Source: Apiospora phragmitis
Taxonomy: Eukaryota > Ascomycota > Sordariomycetes > Amphisphaeriales > Apiosporaceae
Reading direction: 5' to 3'
Length of the DNA stretch: 64,000 bases
NCBI GenBank assembly: GCA_038363925.1
Contig: JAQQWL010000002.1
Span: 1,550,001 to 1,614,000 of the forward strand
The position numbers were made by a program, and so were the translations under genes. Position 1 is the stretch's first letter. Each line of letters opens with the position of its first letter. The notes under the pieces were generated by a model. That model was not told the origin of the DNA. It did no database searches and was given only the letters and a program-made list of their open reading frames with translations. Below, piece after piece: positions 1 through 10,733 of this stretch.

Positions 1-479
1 ATCGGTGTGGCCGATGGCACCGTAGTAGCTTCTCCGGATGGTGAAGGGCCTAGAGTATTGGCATTCGAAGCTGGCGAACGCCCTTGATTAGATGGTTCGG
101 TGTTAGGAGGTGGCAAATTTTGCTGTGAGCCCATGGCTGCAATAGCCTGGAGGGAGTCTGACGCCACATTGTGAGATGTGGTCGGCACATGCTGCCGTCG
201 ATATCCAGTCGAGTCGAATGCTTCGCTGTCCATGTTGGGGGTTATGGAGCTTCGTGACGAAGGTGGCTGTGAGGCACTATCGTCCCCGTCATCTCTAAAG
301 TATGAATCCTCCTCTGTTTCTGAAATCACATCCTCCTGGCTGGATGGCCGTGTTGTATCCTTGCGGCACTGGTTGGGGGATGTACGTGGTTCGGGCTCGC
401 TGGAGAGACTCGAGAAGGAGAAGCGTCGAACTTGTCGCAGGGCCGGGGCGATGATGAAGTCGTTTACCATAGACGACAT
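1..479 (-). CDS. N-terminal part of unrecognised protein (runs off the left edge)
   Basis: The minus strand is open from an ATG at 479 through base 1, about 159 codons with no stop, so this is the 5' end of a longer gene. The N-terminus begins MSSMVNDFIIAPALRQVRRF. It is followed by a Ser/Pro/Glu/Asp-rich, low-complexity and probably disordered stretch (SSLSSEPEP, ETEEDSYFRDDGDD, PPSSRSS). I do not recognise the family. The opening hydrophobic/basic segment could be an amphipathic helix, but it is not a clear signal peptide. No intron is needed in the visible part. Composition and codon use look coding, unlike the antisense reading of the same bases. It diverges from the LYR gene to its right. 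The function is unknown. Confidence 0.6.
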   Translation of the reverse strand, partial: MSSMVNDFIIAPALRQVRRFSFSSLSSEPEPRTSPNQCRKDTTRPSSQEDVISETEEDSYFRDDGDDSASQPPSSRSSITPNMDSEAFDSTGYRRQHVPTTSHNVASDSLQAIAAMGSQQNLPPPNTEPSNQGRSPASNANTLGPSPSGEATTVPSATP

Positions 480-1263
480 TGCAGGGCCAGGGCGGCGTGC
501 AGCCAAGCAGCAGCTGGGACGGCGGGCAGCAGCGGGCAGCTCGGCAGTCGACTGGAGGGGTTGGGGAATGTGACTTTATGCAAGGTCGGACGAAATGGTC
601 GAAGTGGAAAGTGGGTAGGTTAGGTCGTCACGCCATGCAACTGAATGTAGTCGGATTGGGGTGAGGAAGAAAAAGATATATCCAGGTAAGACAAGACTTA
701 AATAATAATACTCGGCTTCCTTCTGGCTGCCCATACACGGTATCAGGCACTGGGATATCTGCTGGCATGTGAATGCATGGTCGTGTGATGTTTTAAGGGC
801 AAAACCGAAAGAACATTAAAGTATTGGTGTATGGTCTTAAGGAGTCCGGTCGATTGAAGAACGATCCCGGTTGACGATGACATGTTGCGTGGGGACCGAT
901 TGCTCGATTCGTACGGTACTTTAGGGGATGTGCTACGACACCACTGGGAGTGACTGGGCACCTCTAACAATAATGGCGCTAGACTCGGCGCTAGAAGCCC
1001 ATGAGGCATGGAGCATCTCCAGTGGCTGGATTCGTTCGTATCCGAGCCAGAGGAAAAGCTTGGTGTTCTATTCTCGTGTGCCGTCAAAGCAAATTGCACA
1101 ACAGCCCCAATACGGCATCCCTACTTACCACATCAGTAGACGATTGGCTAGGTGCTTGAATGTGTCTGAGCCTGAGTATCAGCCGTTAGGGACATCACAC
1201 TTCTCATATTCTATCCCTTTAGCACGACACGGCCCGCACCTTTGACGGCCATACCATCACATC
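480..1263. other. Intergenic, divergent promoter region
   Basis: This stretch lies between two divergently transcribed genes and should hold both promoters and 5' UTRs. I see no convincing coding exon; the short open frames here have no recognisable protein character. Confidence 0.5.
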
Positions 1264-1575
1264 ATGGCAAACCTCGAGGTCATCCATGCCTACCGTCACC
1301 TTTACAGAGGACTGTTGCATGCGGTGCAGTTTTCCAAACCCGCCCGCTATGTAGCCCGCCGTCAGCTCCGAACTGCCTTCGAAGAGGATGAGGCTGTCTT
1401 CAACCCTCAAGGGGTAGCAAGAACTATAGCTTTTCTGGATGCAGCTGCCAGGTCCCGAGGTCCTGAACATAAAGTGCTCAAGAACCTCCTGATAATCGCC
1501 TACTACCGGGTTCACGGCCACGCCCCGCTCTGGAGGCATATGAAGCTCAACACGGAGTCAAGGAAAAAGGAGTGA
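1264..1575 (+). CDS. LYR-motif (DUF1763-like) small mitochondrial-type protein
   Basis: A single-exon gene of 103 residues. The N-terminus carries the LYR signature of the Complex1_LYR-like superfamily (HAYRHLYRGLLHAVQF at residues 8-23, with the downstream Phe). A predicted helix-rich basic body follows (PARYVARRQLRTAF, then DAAARSRGPEHKVLKNLLIIAY). LYR proteins are small mitochondrial assembly factors or complex I/Fe-S accessory proteins that pair with acyl carrier protein. The fungal DUF1763 family has this size and layout. The start is the first ATG, with an in-frame TGA end. The specific client complex cannot be told from sequence. The family assignment is from memory and moderately sure; the LYR motif itself is directly visible. 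Confidence 0.75.
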   Translation: MANLEVIHAYRHLYRGLLHAVQFSKPARYVARRQLRTAFEEDEAVFNPQGVARTIAFLDAAARSRGPEHKVLKNLLIIAYYRVHGHAPLWRHMKLNTESRKKE

Positions 1576-3843
1576 GGAAACATAACCCCCGGGACTCCAG
1601 CTGGACTTTTACTGACCAAGTGTAGAACCGAGTTTGCGAGGCACGTCCGTGAAACGGCTTACAAGCATTACGACATGACGATTGCTATGCTAAATAAATC
1701 CATGGGTCTTTGCTTGCGGTAATAGGCGTGTATATCCATCCACGGCCGCTTTCAGACAGCGGCTATACAGGAAGTTCATGTGTCATTGAGAGCCTCACCT
1801 TTTGTCAATTTGGGCAAACGAGTCAAACCCCCGCCTACGAACTCGCAGATCTGCTTGTGCGGATAGACCCGCGGGACGCAAAAGTGAGACTCTTGTGTGC
1901 AGGTATGCGCCGCCCTGAAAGCTGAAGCTGGCCTCGAACATCATTGCTGCGAGACCCAATGAGCCTGTACACAGGCCAAGAATACCATACCAATCATTTC
2001 TTTCGTCTCGTGGCATTGGGCTGTTGGGCCTCAACGACTGGAAGGAACCGGATCGACTAAAACCATGTAACATACACAAATCGGGGAGCAGAAGCATCAT
2101 ATCACGGCAAACAGACAACTCGTCCTGGGCCTTGGTCTAGAACATTGCGGTCATGGCATCGGATCACTATTCTGACGAGATTGTATTCTCATCAGCTGGC
2201 AAGTCTAAAGATATGTCCTGCGGCAGTCTACGGATTGCCAGAGCACGTACGGGTGGCTGCCTATTTGATTCGCCGGACGATGGCTCTGCCGCTAATAAGC
2301 GGCGATCCCTCTAAATGATCTAAATGAGGCGCATTACGCCTAATGACGTTGGTTGGACACGGGACCAATGGTTGAATTGCACCAGCATGTGTATTTGGAG
2401 GCACTGGTATTGATATGCGAGGCTCACATGTTTGCCAAGGTACAGCGCAAGGTTACTGCTTGGGATAGGAGGTTTACGCATCCGGGGATCCCATAGACCA
2501 AGCCAGATGTAACGGATTGTGCTTGCTCATCTCAGTGTCCACAAACATCCAGATCATGTTCAATGTAGAGTAGAGACAGCAGACGGGATAGAAGCCGGGA
2601 CGGCAGAACTTAGAAGCTGTGCTGAAACAGTAATATGGGGTAAGCTAGCTAGCAGAAGCCGATAATAGCACGCAAATGGAGCTGATTATCGCAAGAGTTT
2701 CACTCAACTATCGCTTCCCGAGCATAATCTCCTCCAATGGCTGCCGTTGTCTGCTCAGTAGTCTGCTTGCTGCTTGGCTGGTTTGGAGCCCATTCTGGTC
2801 GGCGTTACTTGCCCACATGCTTAACGAGGTCGCACAGCAAACCCGGTCCATTCAGGGTCGCTGGCCAGTCAGTCATCCACAGTGGAGACGCTTTTGCAGC
2901 TGTGCAACCAAGAGCCCCCTCCGCCTGCGGCACCATTACAGCCAAGAAGGTATGGGAGTTAGGGAGTGGAAGGGTAGTAGGAGGTACGGATAGGCACAGC
3001 GGAATGGGATGGATCATGGATGGGGAAATGGGCAGACCAGCGAGCGAACGAACGACTTTTGAACATTCCAACGGATCATCATCCAATACTCATGTATCAA
3101 GAATTGCTTTTTGAACCGATCACTGGGCATGCAGGGTGCTACATCCGATTGAGTATTTCATGTAAGTCAATACGTACTTTAAATACTAGGTAAAGACCTG
3201 GCATGAGCCACTATCCATCTCGATGCTACATCTACATGCCCATGCAGAAGTCGGTATGCTCAACTGCTCCAGCTCCTAAACCACTAAAACATCCCAAGTA
3301 CCGCAGTTGTTCCCTGCTGGGTCCTGGCCAGCCAACCCCGCAAATCGACCATTGAACTTTCCACGTTGGGGGCTTCCGTCTTGAGTCAGGCTACTCTAAT
3401 TGGCCCTACGTCCAGTCCAGTTCAGTTCAGTTCAGCATCTCTCTCTGTATGGATATGATCTGAGCTCCCACCTATTGTGCTATCACAGTAGTCCCTTTGT
3501 TTCGAACTTGGGGACAGGGTCGAATTTACCTATATCTTTCTCACGCCGTTCAGCGACCCCGCATCTAACCTTCTTCCTCTCCATATCCAATCGTCATTAC
3601 CACAAGAACATACGACAACTACATCTTGATGGCACAGCTCTTGCGGGCCGCCACCATTACAGTATCGCGACCTCGCTGATGACTCTGGTCCTCGACTCGA
3701 GGCCACTGTCTGAAGCTCCCGCAGTATACTTCACCGTGTGCTGCTGCTACTGCTGTTGAAGCTATCCGACAGGACCACACCAAAGACGAACAAGATTTTG
3801 GAGACAAACCTCGGGGATAGAGCGCCTGCCGCGAAAGAGAGCC
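1576..3843. other. Intergenic, 2.3 kb, no gene supported
   Basis: Open frames here are short (up to about 125 codons), on both strands, and lack recognisable motifs or consistent codon bias. The last few hundred bases are CT-rich and presumably the 5' leader of the carrier gene. A short TYCAG pentamer run lies at 3411-3435. Confidence 0.45.
3411..3435. repeat. Short pentanucleotide run (TYCAG)x5
   Basis: Two TCCAG units are followed directly by three TTCAG units. It is a small simple repeat upstream of the carrier gene, with no evident function. Confidence 0.7.
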
Positions 3844-5271
3844 ATGCCAGTGGAAGTCAAGTTCCAAGATGTCACCAGCGAACAGCTTCGGGCCCGGACC
3901 ATGCCTCCTCAGCTCAGTGCAAACAACACCAACCACGAGAAGCAACGTAGGTGGATAAAACGGTACCGGACTGAGGTCTCTGCGAGCTCCGCCAGCGTAC
4001 TATCTACCATCACGGCCTTTCCCCTCGACAGCGTGAAGACGCGTCTCCAAACATACCCTTACAATGGCTTTCTGCATTGTGTCCGCTCCACATACCAGTC
4101 TGAAGGTGTTCGTGGCTTTTTCCGAGGTAAGACAAGTCCATAATTGCTTCCTCATGGCATGATTCTAGTGCCCCCAGACATATGCACGATTGTCGTGTTA
4201 TACAAAGTGGTGCCATGGCTGACGATCTATGTGCAGGTGTGACGGCTCCCTTGGCCAGTGTAACACTCGTACGAACCGTGTCTTTTTCGATATACCAACG
4301 CTCCAAACACGTCTATTCGGACTGGATGGGGAAAAACTTGGGTTTCTGCCCGCTTGAACATGTCAACAAGAACGGCGCCTATCCCACGCTGGGCACCATT
4401 GCTTGCTTTGGTGCCGCTGGCGTGACTGCTGGGTCTGGCATTACGTTCATTGCTTGTGAGTGGACATGGTAGAGGAACTTCGCGTTCTACTGACCAGCTG
4501 CTGACTATATTCGTTCTGCTAGGTCCATTCGAGCTCACCAAGCTCAGCGCTCAGGTGTCTGTACTTATGGCCAATCAGAAGAATGTGGATCCTCAGCGAC
4601 AAGCAATTGCCATGACCTATCACAACAAGGGCACAATCCAGACCTTGCGCAACATTGTCAAGCACCGCGGTTTCAGCGGCATGTACACCGGCTTGAATCT
4701 GCATCTCAGTAAGTCTCTGAAGTTTGACCAAACATACAAGCCAGGTGATTCTGACAGCTCTCACTAGTGAGGGATTCGCTGGGTACTGGCATCTACTTCG
4801 CAACGTACGAGAGCGGCAAGCAGCTTTTGACAACATTCAGCGGCACAAACGCCCACAAGAATCCCATCGCCGTATTGGTTGCCGGAGGTCTTTGCGGTAT
4901 TGTTTCTTGGGCGTTGATATGTGGGTCACCTTGTTCCCCCTTTCTGGCCCCCTGAGGGACTTGGAGTTCCATTGCGGTGGAGCGATGTCCGAAACGAAAC
5001 AAGAGATGAGAATGACAACTGACCGCTTGGCTACATTATAGACCCCATCGACTCGGTCAAGAGTATTTATCAACGTAATGCCTTGATGTACTCGAAAGGT
5101 CAACCGGTACCCATCCCGAAAATCCAGTTCTTCAGGCGGGACATGTATCGAGGCCTTGGCGTATCGATGGGCCGGTCTGCCGCGGTCAATGCCGTCTTCT
5201 TCTCGGCGTTTGAACTTTTCAAAAAGAAGATCAATCTTATGAAGGATTACGATGACGAACAACAGCTATGA
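3844..5271 (+). CDS. Mitochondrial carrier family (SLC25) inner-membrane transporter
   Basis: Five exons: 3844-4126, 4237-4455, 4523-4708, 4768-4920 and 5042-5271, with GT-AG introns of 110, 67, 59 and 121 bp. They join in frame to 356 residues. The three tandem repeats each keep the carrier signature Px[DE]xx[KR]: FPLDSVKTR near residue 60, CPFELTKL near 168 and YPIDSVKS near 281. This is the hallmark of six-helix carriers of the mitochondrial inner membrane. Repeat-end motifs such as GVRGFFRG, GFSGMYTGL and MYRGLGVS are also present. Length is slightly above the usual 300 because of a polar N-terminal extension; an in-frame ATG at 3901 could be the true start. The carnitine/ornithine/amino-acid-type branch is likely, but the substrate cannot be assigned by eye. 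Confidence 0.9.
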
Positions 5272-6124
5272 GTGATGTTCTCGCACCACTGCCACACGGA
5301 CGCTAGGTCTTAACGATGCAGGGCAGTTGTAGGGACATCAACGCATCATACGTTGACAATCACATTAGCATATGACGGGGCGTTTATTCCTTTTTCACTG
5401 TGGGATGGCTATCCTCGGACGGGATACATGGTTTCGCCTTTCAGAATTCGTTATGAGGGGAAGTGTATGCTCTTATACATATGAGTTGCAATCATACGGA
5501 CTGGGTAAGGGTATTTGCAGGCACGGAGGTATGGCTATGCCTCCACATTTTACGGCAGAGGGCTATTGGGCCAGCAACAGATAATGGCCGAGCCAAGATG
5601 GCTTGAGACCGAATGAACAATATCAGAACAAAGTAAAGAGTCTAAGGAATAGGTAGGACCAATAACTGAGAGAACAGTTGATACACGTTTGTCCGCAAAG
5701 AAGAGTCTCGTGAGCGAAGGATGCCGTCTCTCATACGGCTAAAGCCTGTATCAATTCAGTGCATTTGACTTGACCAAAATGAGGGAAGCGTCCTATGGCT
5801 GCCTTCCTTATAACCACTCACTCCGAAGTTATGCTGCTCTATCCTGTCATTACCGCAGTGCTTATGCCTGGGGAGAAGAAGAGAAAGGAAAACAAGAACG
5901 CCCCAATATCCATACATCCTGAACGCCGGATTCATCTCAAATCTCATTGCCCTGTGCCTCAACAGCCTCAACAACACCGTTGGCGGCACCATCACAACCG
6001 ACCGTGCCTCGGCGCGCCTTGTACAACCTCTTGTCGAAGAGGATTGTAGAGGCGACATCGCCCTAGTATCACATTGTGTGAGAAACCCTCCCCGGTTTCT
6101 TCATTCTCCTTTTTTCTGGTCCGC
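5272..6124. other. Intergenic between convergent genes
   Basis: This should hold the two 3' UTRs and terminators of the carrier and MOB1. No coding exon is supported; the open frames are short and motif-free. Confidence 0.5.
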
Positions 6125-6975
6125 CTAATCGCTCCTCAACATGCTCTCGACCAGGTCGCCGAGGGGACCCCAGAAGTCCTTGCCCGAGGCGAGGCCGTGC
6201 TCGTCGATGAAGAGGACGTACTGCTTGAAGCTGGTGTTGAGGTGGGGCTCGAGGCCGAGCTCGCGGATGACGGGGTAGTGGTGGCAGTAGATGTGGGCGT
6301 AGACGCGGTACATGCGCTTGAAGATCTGGCGGACGAGCGAGGGGAAGGTCTTGGGGAAGGGCACGCCGATGCGCGACGGCATCACCGACTCGTTGTCGAT
6401 GTTGCTCTGGACCCACGACATGAGCTGCTCGATGTAGGCCGGGGCCGCCATCTTGGTGGGGCGCTTGTAGGTCTCGCTGTCTTGCCAGAGGTACTCGAAC
6501 CTAACGGTGGTGTTTGTGTGTGTCAGTTTCCTTGTTTCTTTCTTTCCGGCATATATGTATGTTGTTTCTGTGTTGACTTACTCATCTGTGGCTTTCATCT
6601 CGGGGCAGGATTGCGGCGAGCAGAACTCGGTGATAGCTCCGTAGAGGAGGTTGACCTGGTTGTAGAAATCCACCATGTTGACGGCCAGCCACTCGTTCTC
6701 GTCCTCGCCGTCGGGCAGCTTGACGACCTTGCGCAGGCTGCCGCCGCCCAGCGTGGCCTCGGCATACTGTCGCAGCTGGTAGCTCGTGTTGCCGCCCTTG
6801 CCGGGCCTCGCTCGGAATTGGTTGCGTGCCCGCTGGTTGCTAAGGAAAGGGGAGGCGAAAACAATAAGTGTTAGCGATAAGGACGGTTGCGACAAGCAAG
6901 GCTCTTGGGGAAGTGAGCATGCTTGCTATCGTCCAAAATCAGTCAGACTTACACTGTAGTTACAAAGGACGTCAT
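6125..6975 (-). CDS. MOB1: MOB1, kinase activator of the mitotic exit / NDR kinase pathway
   Basis: Three exons on the minus strand: 6975-6953 (23 nt), 6839-6582 and 6500-6125. They join to 218 residues, the normal size for Mob1/phocein proteins. Hallmarks are [31 protein letters not shown], the Cys pair CSPQSCPEM and the His pair in AHIYCHHYP that together bind zinc, and [11 protein letters not shown] near the C-terminus. MOB1 binds and activates Dbf2/NDR-family kinases in the mitotic exit/septation network at spindle poles and the septum. The tiny first exon encodes only about seven residues (MTSFVTT plus part of a Val codon). The long plus-strand open frame over this locus is an antisense shadow caused by GC-rich third positions. 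Confidence 0.96.
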
Positions 6976-8883
6976 CTTGGATATTCGTCGGCTGTGTGGA
7001 AGCGGATCTGTGATGGAGGAAGACGTTGGTCAGTTCTTTGTCACGAGATTCTGCATCCGCATCGAGGGGCACTCGACTTGGACTTGCGCCAAGTCCCTGG
7101 AGTAGTAGAGATGCATTGGGATTAATGGGAGACTCACTAGAGGGACAATAAGTGCTGATCAAGTGGGCCAAGTCGAGCCAAAGTACAGCAGAGCACACGA
7201 ACAAGTGCTGGGTTGGTGGATGTCGATATGGTTCTGCTGCGGTTCGGTCCAATAATTCGTATGGTTGAGGGGCTCAGCTCAGTTCGTTGTTTACAAACTT
7301 CCCAGTCAGTCCAGTGGGTCGATTGGGCGCTGGGCGGTTGTTGCCGAATGAGATCCAATGACGTTCCAGGTCGAGAGGGGAGCACAGGCCCATAAGTAGC
7401 AGGGAGCTAAACTTAGGAGCCAGGGGGGGTTCCCCCAGATTCACTGCAGGCATCCCGGCAAGTCTGCGGTTTGTGTCTTCAGCCTCACACTTCTACCATT
7501 CTTGACAGCTCTGGTCTATCGCTAAACCTCATGCTGTAGAATGGTCGTGCATCTCGAAAACGAATTCAGGCTTCTCTTTTCTCATCGTCTTACACTAGCG
7601 AAGTTAAGGATGGCCTTGCCTGCCAACCTGCCTACACGCAAACACGTATCCGCCGAAACTGCCCTACCTACGACCTAGGCATGCATTTGCTTGTACGTCC
7701 CAGGTCCAATGCATGACATTTGGAAATTTTGACAATGATACTGTGAATGGGTTTGGCCTTTTTATGAGCATTTTTTATATAAACCATCTCACCCTGGCTT
7801 CGTTACTTATAACTTGTGCTTCCTAGAAGGCAGGTCATTCATTAAAAGGGGTAACGCCAGGGACTGTTAGGTGCTTACTGGTCTGTTGCTCCTCAATGGC
7901 ATTATATCTGTATCTAGCGACCTACAAGGTATACATATGAGCTTGTCCGTAGGATACTAGCCTAGTATGTTATACCATCAGAAAGGTCCAGCCCATCCAA
8001 AAATGGCAAAAATCATATTGGAGCAATATGTCATTAAGTATCCATATTTACTCCTTGCATGGGCCCCAATAAGGCACATACATTAGAGATCCAGGCAAAG
8101 AAGGGAAATGTTATTGCGTTGTAGCAGTAAGCTTTTCACCCCTATTGAGAATATCTTGGGTGGTCAATCTCTATATCAGCAGTATAATTTCGCATGGAAT
8201 CTGTATTCTGCCAATATACACGATTACCGCAGTACTTGGACACATCATGGAGCTGGTCCTGTCTGCAAAATGATGACACTGTTACTTTGGGATAAGCCCA
8301 GCTACCAAATGGCTTGGTCTTGGTTGCGTGTATTGGGTGCGTCTATTAGAGAGCATAGTTGACATATATGTCGCTCATTAAAAACCAGCAGCAAAGGCAG
8401 CCATCTGTTCTGTGTTGATCTCAAGTCTTCTTGAGCGATAGCTTGATGTTTTCATTGTCAGGGGTGCTTCACTCTTGAAGTAGACGAGTACAAGCCGATC
8501 ACGAACCAGAAATCGCCGGGAAGATTGAGAGGACCGTTAGGTACCGTACCTGTGATATTAACCCAAGGTACATATAACAAAGCGAATGGGCTGCATATCA
8601 TACAGTATGTGTGTTTCTGTATCGTGCCCAGGTCACTATGTCTCGTCCTTGCCATATGCCTCCTTGGGCTCAGGCGTGGGTCGCTTCTCGTTTGAGTGAA
8701 GGAGGAATAAGTAGGTGCAAATAAAAGGCTGAATAGTTTGAGGGTATTGGTGAGACAGTGCTTCGTCTATCTACGCTCCTATACACAGCGGTGCTCTGAA
8801 TGAGTACCAGACTACCCGCTCGCAAACGTCTCGCCAATTACCTCCCGGTGCCGGGGTCCCCCTAAACAAACATAATGAATAGT
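6976..8883. other. Intergenic, 1.9 kb, no gene supported
   Basis: This lies between the 5' end of MOB1 and the 3' end of the ATP synthase OSCP gene, both on the minus strand. The stretch at about 7700-8450 is AT-richer than its flanks. No open frame has recognisable content. Confidence 0.45.
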
Positions 8884-9776
8884 TTACAAAGTGTCGTTGA
8901 GGAGCTTGTTCATCTTCGCAATCTTGGAAGACACGGAGAGGTCGATTGTGCGGTCGCCAATCTCGACGACAAGTCCACCAACAATATCGGGGTTGACCTC
9001 GTTGGTCAGCTTGATCTTCTTGCCTTGGCCGACGTACTGCGACTTTGCGACAGCGGTCTCCAGACGGGAAAGGGTTTTGCTGTCCAATTGCTGCAGATTA
9101 TCGTATTAGTACCACTCCCCCAGTCCTGATTTCGGAATTTACATACGGTAGCGCTGCGGACAGTCATCTCGACCTCACCCCGCGAGGCAGCCATCAGCTC
9201 ACCGAACTTCTCAGAAACACCCTTCAGGATGCTCAGGCGGTTGTAGTGGGCCAGAGTGTTCAGGAAGTTCTTGACGGTCTCGCTGCTGCCAGCAGACTTC
9301 TGGAGCTCAGCGACGATGGCGGACTTGTCGGCATCGGAGAGAGTAGGGGTGCTGAGGATCGCGCGGAGCTTAGCATCCTTCTCGACGAGATTTCCGAGGG
9401 TGACCAGAGCCTTGGCGGTGGGATCGAGAGAAGAGGACTTCACTGCGGCAGTGTACTATTAATGGCTCATGCGTTAGTTCTCTTGTCCAATCGACCTTTT
9501 GCCCCATCCATTGAACTGCAGCAAGACGCCTGATGTCAATTATCGTCCAATTGGCCCAATGCAAGCGCCCCGAAACGGTTCCTTTGCAGAGATGGATTGT
9601 GTAGAAAATGGTTGTCGTACCAGAGCAGAGGCATAGGTGCCATCGAGACCGTACACAGCTACCGGAGGTCGGACTTCCTGGGCGGCAGCAGCGGCATAGC
9701 TGCGCGCCGGAATGCGGGCAATTGTCCGCTGGGGAGCTGCAGCTCGGACGGCGCGGAAGGCTTGTCGGGAGAACAT
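8884..9776 (-). CDS. ATP5: Mitochondrial ATP synthase subunit 5 (OSCP)
   Basis: Three minus-strand exons: 9776-9621, 9455-9147 and 9090-8884. They are all phase 0 at the joins and give 223 residues. The N-terminus is a basic, Ala-rich mitochondrial presequence (MFSRQAFRAVRAAAPQR, then ARIPARSYA). The mature part has the OSCP/delta-subunit fold signatures: YGLDGTYASALYTAA, a helical middle with NFLNTLAHYNRLSIL, and the C-terminal GGLVVEIGDRTIDLSVSSKI. OSCP sits on top of F1 and couples it to the peripheral stalk of F1Fo-ATP synthase in the inner membrane. The overall length and C-terminal signature match the family well. It is transcribed away from the DUF2293 gene. Confidence 0.96.
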
Positions 9777-10703
9777 GGCGATGTGACGGGGGGAGGTGGC
9801 GGTTGGGCGGGATTGAAGAGGAATTGAAGTGTCGTCGTTCGTCTGCTCGCTACAAAGCTCGGCTTCTTTGCAAAATGAGAGCAGTACCAAAGTGCAAGCC
9901 ACGGGTCTCCGGAAAAAGTTGGTGCCTTACTGCCTGGTTTTTGGTTTGGCTTTGGGGAATTGGAATCAGGCGTGCTCAATATGTGTGGCATGGCACATGT
10001 GGCTGTGCCGAGAGTTCTCGGCTGATTGCCTCCCTGCCTAACTTAGAACCTAAGGCTGTATCTGTACTTGGCATTGCATCCATCTGCGCTGGGCCGCTGG
10101 CATTTCATTGCTTGCAGAGAGGCGGGCCACCAATCCACCCTGGGCTTTCCCGCCTTATTAACCCACCACTTGCTTCTCTGTTCGGGCGCGTGTAGTGGTT
10201 TCCCAACTCTTCCCCATCAAGCCATCCAATCCAAGATCTGGTCAGGCTCCACAAGCTGCTTGACACAAAGTCGCCCGACGACACTGAGAAATCGAGAGAA
10301 TACCTAGGCGGGCAAGCTGCAAGCATTTCTCTCCAACATTTCTTGTACTCTTTCCCCCAGCCCACTCTCAGCCAGTCAGCCCGCCATCGTTACAGGCGCC
10401 GATAAAGCCAGCATCCATCTTGGCCGCTTTTTATTGCGCGTGATTTACTGTGACTCTCCCTTTCCCAGTCGCACTATCTCTATTTGCTATTGCAAGGCAA
10501 GATATCGTCTCCTCGTATTTTCCAAGGATATCTCGTCAACAAGAAGAAGTTCCCACATTCATAGCGCCCAGCTGGGTCGGACGTGGTAGGCATCTTTGAG
10601 AGTGTGTAGTCACTACTGACTATAATCCTTTTCCTTCTTCATCTCTTCGCTCTTCGCCCATCCAGGTTTACCGGATCCAGCAAGCTGCGTCGGCCCTGCT
10701 GAT
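9777..10703. other. Intergenic, divergent promoter region
   Basis: This region separates the divergent ATP5 and DUF2293 genes and should contain both promoters. The plus-strand frame at 9608-10195 overlaps the antisense of ATP5 and is not believable as a gene. Nothing else is supported. Confidence 0.5.
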
Positions 10704-10733
10704 ATGGTAAGGTCCGTAACACTGTTGCGATGA
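10704..10733 (+). promoter_or_regulatory. Upstream ORF overlapping the DUF2293 start codon
   Basis: A ten-codon frame starts at ATG 10704 and ends with TGA at 10731-10733. That stop overlaps the main start codon ATG at 10730 in an ATGA junction. Such an overlap can permit termination-reinitiation or reduce initiation at the main start. The ATG is followed by GTAAGG, so the site could instead be the donor of a leader intron. No transcript evidence is available. Confidence 0.35.

Noticed and set aside
2676..3114. Candidate genes of 105-125 codons upstream of the carrier
   Set aside because: Overlapping frames on both strands, no motif, and no consistent codon bias.
6074..6874. 266-codon plus-strand frame across the MOB1 locus
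   Set aside because: It is antisense to well-supported MOB1 exons; its Val/Leu/Glu-rich content is the complement of GC-rich codons.
9608..10195. 195-codon plus-strand frame
   Set aside because: Half of it is antisense to ATP5; the rest has no motif or family resemblance.
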